Below are positions 34,395-45,590 of a DNA stretch of 64,000 nt, in pieces. The stretch covers positions 25,287,916 to 25,351,915 of the forward strand of contig JBBCBC010000017.1 of assembly GCA_037126765.1 (NCBI GenBank), read 5' to 3'. This stretch comes from Stenogyne calaminthoides (taxonomy: Eukaryota; Streptophyta; Magnoliopsida; Lamiales; Lamiaceae). A program made the translations under genes and the position numbers. The notes beneath the pieces are model-generated. The model was not told where the DNA came from, searched no databases, and worked only from the letters and a program-made list of their open reading frames with translations. Position 1 is the stretch's first letter, and the number at the start of each line of letters is the position of its first letter.

Positions 34395-34518
34395 CTTTGA
34401 GAAGCCATTCAAGCCATTTTATTAAACCCTTCACTCCCAAAATCCTCTGCAAAACAAAATCCCTCTTTTACTCAGAAAAGCTTCATCGCTCCAAACCCTA
34501 AATCTTCAAATCTCAAAA

Positions 34519-37500
34519 ATGGCTCCTACCATATTCGAAAGATTGGCCCAAACAAATAAGCCATGGTATGAGTACGTGGTTTCTTTGGAAAGTACTTCCA
34601 ATGCCAAGCACGAAGAAGAAGCACTCCATTTAATCTGATTGGCGAAACTGACGAACCTCGTCGCAAACCGACCGGAGGCAGAGTATACTCGCGAGGTAAT
34701 CGAGTTTGTTGCTAATTTGGAAATAGATGAGGATGATTGTATAGAATCCAAGATTTCTGTTTCACATCTTGAACAATCGATGAAGTATGTGGATTTTGTT
34801 GGAGAGCTCTATATTCTCCCTAAGAATTTAAACGACATTTTTTGAGTTGTGCGATAGGGGAGATGATCCCTCATTATATATGTTGGGACCGGAGCAAGAG
34901 TATCTTGATGGGATTACCGAGAAACCCGTTAAGTTTGAGGCAACTCTCCTGACAAACGACATCTAAAGCCAAAATACCGAAAGTATTGATGGATATCATT
35001 GGAAAGTGCATCATGAGTCGATCCGAAGCTTCGAAAGCGGATCAAGACACCCAAACTCCGACTGATGGCGGCGATTGAGGACTCACCCACCAAGGATTTC
35101 AACCGGCAAAAATCCGATCAAGGTGGTGAGTGAACAAGCCAAGGTCATAAAAAGGGAGGATGGGGTAATATCCATCAAAGGCAGGATCCTCCATGCCACC
35201 AAAATAACATTTATTTTGGAAATGTGCCGTGAGGAGGAGGATATCTTTGCCAACTCTACTCCATTCCCTAAGTCCAAAGTAACGTTCAAACCCATTGCTG
35301 CAAAGAGGACGATCAAGGGAAAGAAAGAGAAAAAGGTGGAATCACCAGTTGCGGCTGCTACTGAAGAAAGCCAACAAACCAGGGGGAAGGTTTTGTTGGA
35401 AACCAAGAAGGAGCCGGGTGTGAAATTAATGAAGCAAAAAACCCTTGCTCCAAAGCGCAAAAGGATGGTGGTTCTTACTGATGATGATGAAGATGAGGAA
35501 TGTGAGACTGAGGAGATTCAGCCTGAGAGCCAAACTGCTCAGAAATCGCCTTTACTTGTATTGGCTCAGGCTATCTCAAAGGCACAGGATCAAACTGAGG
35601 AGCAAAGCTTCTCTGAGGTTCTTGAGACATCGCTTAGTTCCGATAAGTTTTCTCAGGAAATATTCCAAGGACCTCAGACCTCAGAGAATGTTCAGATTCC
35701 CTCTGAGGAAGTGCCGGCTCAGACCGCAGAAGATGCTTAGATTCCTGCTGAGGAAGTGCCCACTCAGTTCTAAGAGCAAACTGAAATTCCCACTAAGGAA
35801 GCGCCAGCTCAGACCTCAGAACCAAGCCAGATTCAGACTGAGGAGTTGTCTGCCCAAACCTCAGAGTTTGCTGAGCCTCAGGAGCCGATGAATTTTGATG
35901 AGCTCCTGAATGAGCTCTTAGTCGACCTTTCAGCAGATTTTCTACTGAACCTGAGAGCCCGATGCTCAAGAAAGGTGAAGCTGAAGAGACCGAATGGCGA
36001 AGCAAGGGGGAACGATTCATTCTTGACCGCTACCCTGAGCTTAGCTCATTCCCTGACCTCCAAGACATCTTCTTCAGATTGAGGTCAACGGTCTACATCC
36101 TCAACCAGACTCTTCCGGAGATGCTCAACATTGCTTCATTCAGAGGCGAAGACTGGTGGAACGAGGAGACAGCTTTTCTCACTGAATTCTCAGGATTCAG
36201 GAAAACCAAGCTCAGGATGAAAATTTCTGATTTTGATGAGCTGGTGAAGAAGAAGGTTGTTGAGAGGAAAGCGACTGAAGTTGGTGCCCCGAGCTCCATT
36301 GACAAATCTTAGGATGGGGACCAACAAGGGGATGATGAGAGTCAATCTCAGAAGGAGAAAGACTCAACTGATGCTGATCAGGCTGCTGTCGAACATCCTC
36401 AGACTGAAGTTAGCCTTCAGGTAACTTTTGGCACTATTGATAATTATGCCAGGATTACTGAAGTTCTTACCTTTAAATCTGTAATGTTTGATATGCAGAC
36501 TGAGGCTCAGGTGGACACCCAAGCTCAGGGTGAAGCCCCAATTCAAACTGAAGCTCAGGTTCAGACTGAGACTCAGGATGAACAGCCAACTCAGGAGGCA
36601 CAGCCGATCAGATATGCTCCTGAGATTGATCTCACCCCGCTGATGGAGAAACTGGAGAAGGTTGAGCCGATCCTGACCAAAGTTGCTCAGATCGAGGAGG
36701 CATTGGCCAACCAAACTCAGAAGATTGAAAACTTGAGTTCTTCTTCAGAACTGGTACTGCTTCAGGATACTCTGATAGAAAAGCTAACCTCCATGGAAGG
36801 AAAATTAGAAGAGAAGATAGAGGGGGTCAAGGCTGAGCTTAATGCAGAGCTGAAGCAAAAGCATCAGGAGCAGACTGAAATTATAGAAGCAAAGTTGGTA
36901 GAGAAGAATGAGATGCTGGTAAAGAATGCTGTTGAGGAAATGAGCTCAATGCTCATGGCCAAGATGACAGATATGTTCAAGGAAGCTCTCTCTAGCCAAT
37001 TTGCTCATCTGTCTGAAGAATTCTCTGTGGCGAAGAACCACCTCAGAAGGCTCGAGGAGGAGCAAGATCAGATGGCAGGGGAGGTGCGAGTGTCAGTAAA
37101 GAACAATACCATATGGACACAACACTCTCCAGGCTTCTGCCAGAGTATGGTTCCAAGAAGGGGGAAAGACCTGGAGCTGATCTCAGGGATTTATTGGAAC
37201 ATACTCCGAAGGGCAAGGTTGTAAAAGATGCTGAAAAGAAGATTATTGCCGAAGCCATGAAGGAGATAGAAGCCACTGAGAAGCTTAAATTCAAGAAGGT
37301 GGAGAAGCCAGTCTACACTCAGGTTTCTAAGGAAACAATGCAGGAAGTTGCTATAGAGAAACTGAGTGGTAGATGAAGGATTGGTACAAGCCTAGCTGGT
37401 GCTGAATTGCCCATCAAGAGAAAGGCTATGGCAATGAAAGAGCCTGAGGGAAAAAGAGCAAAGGCTTCTAAGCCAACTCAGAGAAAATTGTTGCTGGATA

Positions 37501-38132
37501 TTGAAGAATCTGAGGTCGAGCCAAAGAAGAAGGTCTTCAATACCAGAAGCGCTCTGAAAACACTCCAGATTGAACAAGTAAAGAAAATTGCTGCTTCTGT
37601 TTCTGGTGTACCAGTGATCAGAAAGAAGGTAGAAGAAGAGCAGAAAAGAAGGAGTGGGTTCAAAAAGTTCGCAAGCAATAGGAGAGGGAACACAAAAGCA
37701 CAGAAATGGCCGCATGTTGACAAATGGATGCCAGTCCATCTCAACGATGCATGGGAAGAAATCAAGAGAACCTTCTGGTTCTACTATGATGTGCTCAGAG
37801 AATGGAGAGGGGAGAGCTCAGATCCGAATGAGGCTTTCATCGACTATCTCCTGACCTTCTATCCAAAATATCTTCAAGGATGGATAAATCTTGCGGATGA
37901 AGGAAAGGTGCAGATAACCGCCCCTGGTCCATACGTGTACCCTCCTCCCAGGCTGGAGAATGGCTGTGTAAATTAGAAAGCCATTTCTCAGGAAATCACT
38001 CAGTACGCCACTCAGTTAGGTCTGACAGGGAACAATCCTGATATCATCAAGGAGAGAGATGCGCTGAAAAGAAGATATTACGGAATGTTCAACCTTGAAG
38101 TCCCTGCTGATGAGGTGGAAGATCAGAACTGA
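34519..38132 (+). pseudogene. Accessory (third) ORF of element 2, ~1,200 codons, frameshifted
   Basis: The most complete view of the accessory protein. It starts MAPTIFERLAQTNKPWYEYV and ends EVPADEVEDQN at a TGA. In order: N-terminal domain (34519 to about 35110), basic/acidic linker with repeated Glu-rich PAQT segments (35300-35960), the GERFILDRYPELSSFPDLQD and GEDWWNEET block (36000-36260), coiled coil (about 36600-37100, with Leu/Ile/Met heptads), bipartite basic motif KRKAM...GKRAKASK (37413-37470), and C-terminal block WPHVDKWMPVHLND through FWFYYDVLREW and YLLTFYPKYLQGW (37706-37890). It has no hydrophobic signal or anchor. The function is unknown, and a nuclear role is inferred from the basic motif. 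The first stop (TGA, about 34636) and the 34850-35110 shifts may be sequence errors. Confidence 0.82.
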
Positions 38133-38575
38133 AGAGCCGAACTGAAGAGCTGGACTGAAGAGCAAATGAAGACTCATAAGATGAAGACTCAGAAGATTCA
38201 TGTAATCCTTTATCTTTTTTTTGTCTTTTTGATTTTGTTCTGATAAGATTCATTGTAACCTGTAACAGTCTACCTATCATCAATGAAAACTTATCATTTA
38301 TGCTCAAAAGATAATATCTCATTATCTTATTTACATGTCTTTTAATTTTTGATATGCCTGAATGATTGTCGCTGAGTTTAATTATTGAGAGATTAAGTAT
38401 TTGGTGATGAATCATTTGAAGAGATTCATTACTGAAGAAATTGTTGGAAGACTCATTATGTTTAGGAAATTGTTGGGAGTTATAACCAATCTTGTAATAA
38501 GATAAACTGAAACCTGAGTTTAGGTTAAAATGTTTGTAACAAGATAGGTTTTGGCATCATCAAAACGGGGAAAAT
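38133..38575 (+). other. 3' untranslated region and polypurine tract, element 2
   Basis: A non-coding tail after the accessory stop. It ends CATCAAAACGGGGAAAAT immediately before the LTR. The corresponding tract in element 4 (57925 on the minus strand) is the cleaner AAAAAGGGGGAAAT, so this polypurine tract has been weakened by point changes. Confidence 0.7.
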
Positions 38576-40602
38576 TGTTGGGAGATGAATTTAATAAAGA
38601 TATATGATTTTGATTAAGATCCCAAAACCCCTGAGTATGACATGTTCAGGATAATCTTGAATAGTTGAGTCAGGATTCAGTTTTAGAGTATTCAGGATGG
38701 AATCTGCAAAATGTATAGTCAGCAGATATAGATCAGGTTAGGATCTGAAGATTCTGAAGAACTCAGAAAGTTTTCAAGAAACCGGTTTCAAGATGAAATC
38801 AAGTTTCAAGTTTCGATATGAAACGAAGAAATCAAGACTTCAAAGGTGAAATCGAGATATCAAGACTCGATGATGAAATCGAGGAATCAAGACTAAGTAT
38901 ATCACCAAGATATCTGTGAGGACTCGTAAGACGCCAAGACTCGAAGACGCCAAGACTCGAAGACCCCAACACTCGTAAGACGCCAAGACACGTAAGATGT
39001 AAGATCAAGAAATCAAGATCAAAAATATCGGGCACAATAATTATCGAGGACTCAATAATGTATCAAATGCTCAAGATAAACTGAATGTTCCGAGGCATCA
39101 ACATATCTATCTCAAGGATGCAATATCGAGAAGATCGCGATTCCTTAGAAAAATAGATATTTGCCAAGACATTCAAATGCGCATAAAAGGAACTAAGACA
39201 AAGTGTTGTTAAGGTTATATCACTTAGAGATTGTAACCAAAAATAGCCGCTGAAGTTGTCTACCTTTAACCGAGACAAAAAGTCAAAAAGAGGAAGACAA
39301 CATCGCACCATATCGACATCGACAAAACGGTGTGTCATCAAAAAAGATGTCGAGAGTACTAAGTTCCGCATCGCAAAAAGTGAAAACCGGCTACATGAAA
39401 GGCTATTGCCTAAAACGTGTTAGGGAGTGTCAAACTCTAAATATAGCCGCTTTCTCACACACCATAAGAGGAAACTCATGAAGCTATCTCTCCAACGGAT
39501 AATTTTTCAAGAGTAACCTTGGTGTATGCCTATAAATACTTGTAACCCTCTACATTGTAAGGTTACAGAAATTTGTAAGCAACTCAAGAGCTCATACTTA
39601 TTATTAGAAGTTGAAGCACCTCGAAAAACCAAGAATTTCCCAAGTGCTTTAAATCGAAGAGAGCTCATTCCACTAAGCCTAGCTTGATAAGATATATCCA
39701 AAGCTTAGTCGAGATATCCTAGACTTTGCATTTGTTCTTAATTGTAAAGGATATCTCATCCTAGTTGGAAACCAACCAAGAAACCCCAAACCCTTTGTAA
39801 GGTAGTTTGAGTGTGATTGTTGGTGAGATTGAGTTGTAAAGAGAGGGTAAACTACATTGAGGTAGTCGAAAAGCTCTAGAGGAGAAGTGAGTAATCTATC
39901 GTGGATGAGCCAGAAAAGCTTGTGTGAGTTTTGAGTTAGTAAACTACAGAGGTAGTCAGAAAGCTCAAAATTAGAAAGGTTAGTAAACTACAGAGGTAGT
40001 CAGAAAGCCTTAAGAAGTGATTAGTGAATTTCTCTGAAGAGATCAGGGAGAGTGGACGTAGGAGCTTGAGTCTCTGAACCACTATAACTTGCTGTGTTCT
40101 TTGCTTTCCGTTTTGCTTGATTTATCTCGTTGCATTACTTTGTTTTTTAAAGCATATTTTCACTGACATTTCAGTTGGAATCAATCCACTGAAAGTTGCA
40201 TATAATTGAATCACAGCCTAATCACTATTCCATTAAAGGAAGGTTTTCAGCAAAAGCTTAAAACGTGTATAAACTAAGGGCCAACCATTCCACACATCCG
40301 AGTAGCTCGAATGATAGTTACCAAACCGAACTTACTCTTTCCGAGGGTTCAAGAAGATAGTTATCTCGATCCAAGCAACTCGGATCTCTCTAAACTCGGG
40401 ACTCGATTGGGATTATCGAGGTATCCGAAAGCGGCTTTCAGATCACCGTCTCGGATAGACTTTGACTCGAGCAATTTGTGCTTCTCGGGACCGAATCATC
40501 GACAACCCCGACCCAAGTGACCTCGAGAAAAGAAAATTTTTAAAAACACCGAACACGTGTATTCCCCATACACGTGTAAGACTCGCTTACACCGACCCAA
40601 TA
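38576..40602 (+). repeat. 3' LTR of element 2
   Basis: A 2,027-bp A LTR starting TGTTGGGAGATGAATTTAAT. TATAAATA is at 39531-39538. The terminal hairpin is near 40555-40575, with the C run shortened to four (ATTCCCCATA). The end reads CCGACCCAATA instead of CCGGGACCAACA. The parts 38770-39050, 39240-39400 and 40310-40600 have dense CTG/CAG-site discrepancies. Confidence 0.92.
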
Positions 40603-40607
40603 TTTTC

Positions 40608-41510
40608 TCATTACACTAATTGACCTCGTTTATCACATTTGGACACAAAGTCCAAACGTGACATGCATTGCCAAATGACTAACGATCCAATTAGTATGAG
40701 AAGACGAGCACTCTCTCTAAATCCACATTGAGGAATGAATCATTTTCTTGGCTCAACTACCACGCACATGCATTTCGTGATGAACCCAATCCATGTCATA
40801 TCTACCCATTAAGGGTGCATGCGTCGGTCATGGTCAAAGTTCACCACTCCATACATGTCGTGCGTATTGACCTCAAGTCAGAGGAATATCACGTCGCTCC
40901 CACTAACCGAGACACACCAGAGACACTCAAGTGGAGTAACATCAAACTAATATCTCGGATGAGTATATCAATACCCTATAAGGTATCTGTGCATCCATCA
41001 TGAGATTCCTAGTATCTCGTAGTAAGTGAGAACTCCTACACTCTTTAAGAGTATGATCCAGATCGCACATCAATCTCAAATGCATCATCAATATCTCATT
41101 CTTGATGATCCTTGATCGGGGCTATTTGAGAACCATGCTTAAGTCATCTGAGGTTTCACACCCTCAATGACAACATTGGTTCATGGGAACACATATAAGA
41201 ATAAATGCAAACAATCAAACATAATATTCAAACATGTGTATTGCCATATATTAATATTAAATGGATAATAACATGGTTCATGGTTCAAGGTTCAGGTTCA
41301 TAATTCAGGGTTTAGGGTTCAAGATTGTGTTTGGATGGAATAGAATTAAATGATGGAATGGGATAAGGATGAGATAGGGATGAGATTAAGGAGGAGGGTA
41401 AAATGGTAAAAAAAAAGGGCATATTTGTGGGTGGAAAAAGTCTTAGGGCAAAAAAGAGTTGTGCAAGTTGAAAAAGGACAAAAAAGAGTTTGTCCCTAAC
41501 AACAATCCAG
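40608..41510 (-). repeat. Continuation of the older LTR-like region, plus MITE-like sequence
   Basis: Non-coding. 40608 to about 41230 is continuous with 26171-26973 across the element 2 insertion. From about 41270 there are TTCAGGGTTTAGGGTTCA-like runs, then GTTTGGATGGAATAGAATT at about 41330 and AAAAAAGAGTTGT/AAAAAAGAGTTTGT repeats to 41500, which look like a small DNA element. No coding frame of interest; 40728-41003 is open but has no recognisable domain. Confidence 0.4.
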
Positions 41511-42958
41511 TGAGACTCACCCGGATCCTATTGGTATCTACCAGTGATGCTGACAACATATGCCACATTGGGCCTAGTGTAAGTCATGACGTACATGATT
41601 GACCCAATTGCAGATGCATATGGGACATCCTTCATGTGCTTGATATCAGCTTCATTTGAAGGGCAATCCTTCTTTAACAACTTTATCCCATGATTTGTCG
41701 GTAGAGACCCTCTCTTAGAGTTCTCTATCGCAAAACGCTTCAACACCTTGTCTACATAGGTGGATTGTGACAACCCCAATATCCTCTTGGATCTATCCCT
41801 GTGGATCTTGATCCCTAGGATGTAGCAGGCTTCACCAAGATCCTTCATCATGAAGGTCTTTGACAACAATCTTTAACGAATTGCATTAACGGGATATTAT
41901 TTCCCAAAATTAGTATGTCATCGACATACACGATTATGAAAATAATGTTCTTCCGTTCGTTTACAATAAATGTATGATCTTTCAAATTTACGATGAAGTC
42001 AAAAGACTTGATGGTTTCATCAAATCAGATATTCGAACTCCTAGAAGCTTGCTTCAATCCATATATGGATCTCTTTAGCTTGCATACAAGATTAGAATTC
42101 AGCTTAGATATAAAACTTTCCCGTTGAGTCATAAACACTTCCTTATCAATGTTTCCATTGAGGAAAGTTTTTTTGATGTCCATCTGTCAAATCTCATAAT
42201 CATAGTGTGCTGCTATCGCAAGTAAAATTCGAATGTACTTGATCATTGCAATTGGTGAGAAGGTCTCATCATAGTCAATGCCTTTGCGTTGACTATAACC
42301 CTTCGCCACCAACCTAGCTTTGTAGGTTTGTACTTTGCCATTTGCATCAGTCTTACGCTTGAAGACTCATTTGCAACTTATGGGTCTAACCTCTTTAGGC
42401 AACTCAACCAAGTCCCAGACTTGATTGGTGTACATCGAGTCCATCTTGGGTTTTATGACTTCATGATACTTCCCTGAATCAATATCTGATATTGCTTTAG
42501 AGTTAGTATTAGGATCGTTCTTATCCGGTATGTCCAAACTATATATCGAGTTCCTCTAAGAGGTAAACGTTATCTAATGGGCAGATTATGATTCCTAATT
42601 GACTTAAGGAGCTATGGTTGTGCAGGTTGTACATTCTGATCGTGAAAATTTTGTGGTGCATCGATTTCATCAATGTTCGGAGAGTCCTCAAGAGCTACAC
42701 TTTCAGATGCCTCATGGGCTGGAGTTTGAACTATGTTGTTCTCATTCAGCCCACTTGGAGGTTCTCGCTGAATGCTTCCATTGATTCCTTGTTATGTTGC
42801 TTTGACAAGATATCAGTTTCTTTGTTAATTTGTGGTTCTTGAATTTCTTCAAGTTTTATCGGCTTACAACCTTGTTCCTTGAAGACATAATCTTCTTCAA
42901 GGAACCTAGCCTGCCTAGAAACAATCACTGTGCACTCCATAGTGTATTTTACAACCAC
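41511..42958 (-). pseudogene. pol: Copia reverse transcriptase remnant of a second lineage
   Basis: Minus strand. Upstream is a Glu/Lys linker (42958-42746). The RT core is decayed but readable (region 42540-41880 encodes the RT fingers/palm with stops), followed by MKDLGEACYILGIKI, RILGLSQSTYVDKVLKRF, VPYASAIGSIMYVMTYTRP and ending RYQ*DPGESHW (41869-41511). These are copia RT-to-RNase H blocks but with sequences unlike the SIRE-like pol here (which has FFLGLQVKQ and SRPDITF), so this is a different, older lineage. RNase H is missing; the element is cut at 41511. Confidence 0.8.
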
Positions 42959-42961
42959 GCG

Positions 42962-43065
42962 ACTTGTTGCACTGAAATATACAATTCGTTTACACTAAAT
43001 TGTGCAACTTGTTGCATAGTTGTACGGTTCAGTGTAAAAAAGTTACATATTTCAGTGCAACAAGT
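42962..43065. repeat. Perfect 19-bp inverted repeat with an inner stem
   Basis: ACTTGTTGCACTGAAATAT (42962-42980) is the exact reverse complement of 43047-43065. Inside, TTTACACT (42989-42996) pairs with AGTGTAAA (43031-43038). Together they make a 104-bp foldback immediately next to the copia remnant's end. It is non-coding and could be a tiny foldback element or a structured LTR piece. Confidence 0.75.
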
Positions 43066-43830
43066 TTTCTCATCCCACCTTAAGGTTGATTATTTGTAAG
43101 AGAGATTTCACAAGTTGGACGAAAAAAAAACCCCTACACAAAACCCGTTATGAAGTTTGTAAGCAGATCTATAAGTTAGTGAACTTGTAGATTGGGATAG
43201 AGTTTAATCACTATAAAAATCCATTGTACTGATCTTGGGAGAAGATCTATTGTAAAGTGTGCCTAACAATGAAAACTAAGGTGTCATTCCCCTGCTGATA
43301 GGGAAGAGTGGATGATTGGGTGTCATAATTGCTTGTATTTATGTGAAATTCATGTCTAATTTGATAGGAATTCATGTTTTTATTGAACTAATTTCACTTA
43401 ATTGTGCGCAAATGTGGAGAAATGTCTTGTTTTACTTATTTGTGTAGGAAACGAGTGAAAATAAGCAAGAATGAAATAAAAACTGCTTTGATATAAAAGG
43501 AGATTTGAGAAGAGGATTAAACCACGTGAAGCTTCTCAAAAATACGATCGTAACAAAAAAAGAATCAACTCAATTGAAGTTGCAAAGGTCGAATGAGCAA
43601 AACAATAATGATCAGCTGATGAAAAATACTCCCTCGGCCCACTACATGAAAATTGGGAACACGGCCCACGACATCATCATTTCTGGCCCAAATCATTAAT
43701 TTTCGGCGGCCCAAAGCAGCAAGCAACTCCAAAGTTCACTGTATATATTATTAATTTGCAAGAGAAGATACAAAAAAAGTTATGAAGGATCTCGTCATCC
43801 ACCCATACACGGGGTGAGGTCAGAGTAAAT
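43066..43830. other. Repeat fragments, no gene
   Basis: 43260-43316 contains GATAGGGAAGAGTGGA, a word also found in the C LTR at 52397, so a C-like LTR fragment is likely. The rest is AT-rich. The 43505-43699 open frame shows no domain. Confidence 0.35.
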
Positions 43831-44369
43831 GATAAGTGCTTAATTTCATCCATTTTGACCCCCTAATCTCACTTCTCTTGGTATATTTTTGTGCAAAATG
43901 GATCTCTTTTGATGTAATTTCTAAAATTGAACATATATGTTATAAATAACTATTTTAGGGCTTATTTTATGTTTAATTTCAGCCATTAGTTATTTAATAT
44001 TAATTGAGCTTACCAAGAATTTCCTATGAGAATATTTAACTATTCTTGCAACATATTTTATGGGCTTACAAGTTCTTATTTGATGATTTACTGCAGCCCA
44101 CACATCCTTAAAGAGCAGTCCAAGCCCAATACCACAATTAAGAAAAGGTGCAGCCCATTTGTCTTAGGAAAGGTAGCAGGCAAGCCCAAAACTTCATGAA
44201 GAAGAGAAGGAAACGCAGAGTCGCTGCGTCATTGAGAGAGAAGAAAGGAAACAACAAATTATTCATCTTTGTCTTCCAAGAGAAGAAATTGCAATCCCGT
44301 GGACATAATTCAGCCACCACGTCAACAGCAAGTCGGCGATGAAGACTACATCATTCTAGGGCAGAAATC
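43831..44369 (+). repeat. Possible Ty3/gypsy LTR fragment, left part
   Basis: TGATAAGTGCTTAATTTCAT at about 43829 resembles the LTR start of large plant Ty3/gypsy (Tat/Ogre-like) elements. The matching right part may be 45590-46635, separated by the LINE remnant. This is pattern memory, not an alignment, and no second LTR or internal domain is present. Confidence 0.3.
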
Positions 44370-45590
44370 TAGATAAGGTTAAATTTGTAGTGGTAACGAC
44401 ACGCTACCAGTAAACGAAAAAGATGCAAGATCGTCTGCCATCCTATTACTAAGTCTTGGTATATGCGAAATCTCAATGAACGACTGTGCGACAGCAAGCT
44501 ATGCACCAAAGTAGCCGTGTAGTCTTGAAACTCTTGGACGCCTGTCACTGCTCGGACGGTTGTGGAAGATTCAAAAAATACCCGGACATTCGCATATCCC
44601 GCATCCACGCAAACAACATGCCATGATATAGGGCATTTATTTCAGGCATGAGGACTGATAATGGCTCCGATGTTGGTATGGCCGCAACCACTTTAACCTC
44701 CTTTGTTGGGCTGTTTGGATAACAAAGCCCAAATTTATACTTACCTTGACTTGGGGTTCTTGCGATCCACTGAAGGTGGTACTCACGACCTTGTAGAGTC
44801 TTGGCTAAGTGGTCCTCGCCGGGTCGACGATCGCGTTCTGTTGCCCAAGTGGGCTTGTGCCCGCTGGTACTCCTCCAGGAATGCGGTCGCTCGTAGGAAG
44901 TCTGGAGGTATCCAGTCTGTACGACCATGAGAATGAGCACAAATTACATTCCATGTTGCCCAAGCTCGGATCGTAAATGAAGCTAATGCCTTGCGTCCGT
45001 AAAATGCTCGAATTACCTCACATCACTCCCTGAAAGAGAAGTCGTGAGTCTTCCTCAAAGCTGACCAAACTCCGTGTTCTTCCACATACATACTCCGCAA
45101 AGTGTGCATCGTAGTTCCATCCTTGCCACATTGGGGACAAAGATGGCGCAACCGCACGCGGTTATCCGGCTAAGTTTGCTGGCACAACTAGTGCTTCCCT
45201 CGACACCTGCCATAAGAAAATTTGTACCTTGGGAGGAACTGAAAACTTCCACAGTGCTCTCCGCTACTCCTCATCTCTATATGAGACTGTGTTTGTCGGC
45301 TGGTCGAAAAACCCCAATAGCCAACTTATATGCGGACCGCACCGAAAAATACCGGTGGGCTCATATTTCCAGAATCTAGTGTCGGCAAAGGGATCTTGAG
45401 TATCGCATCCATCTCAAAAGATAGGACCTTGGCGCGAAGCTTCGCTTTATCCCATATCTGGCCTGTCAAGATAAAGTCTTTTACGGACGCTACCCATAAC
45501 CCCCTTTACGAGAGGCAACCTGAATGAAGGTTCGGAATCCACGGGTCATCAAAAGGCTGAATAGATTCCCCTTCACCTACTCGCCATCTA
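44370..45590 (-). pseudogene. LINE 3' remnant: zinc-binding RT tail and RNase H
   Basis: On the minus strand, 45252-45055 and adjoining frames contain an RT-associated zinc region (SKLSRITACGCAIFVPN, then RCTLCG). After a linker, 44940-44545 reads WIARTPSQGKYKFGLCYPN, EPLSVLMPEINALYHGML and continues in 44608-44369 (VRVFFESSTTVRAVTGVQEF). This is the order of plant non-LTR retrotransposon ends: zf-RVT, then RNase H. Several frame breaks occur, the RNase H Asp/Glu set is incomplete, and RT proper is not visible, so it is a 5'-truncated decayed copy. Confidence 0.65.

Larger units (their letters stand above)
26974..40602 (+). mobile_element. Element 2: full-length SIRE-like copia retrotransposon (TSD TTTTC)
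   Basis: A 13.6-kb element with a 5' LTR, duplicated primer-binding site, gag, pol, accessory ORF, polypurine tract and 3' LTR. TTTTC at 26969-26973 is repeated at 40603-40607; the last LTR bases are mutated to CCGACCCAATA. It is non-autonomous as assembled: the 5' LTR has lost its TATA region, the gag zinc knuckle lacks a Cys, and pol and the accessory ORF carry stops and shifts. Many of those breaks sit in probable sequence-error patches. Confidence 0.93.

Noticed and set aside
40728..41003. 91-codon frame after element 2
   Set aside because: No domain is recognised and the region continues the LTR-like sequence interrupted by element 2.
44700..45530. Host gene on the plus strand with several ~70-100 codon frames
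   Set aside because: They are the reverse of the LINE zinc/RNase H region and contain no conserved motif of their own.
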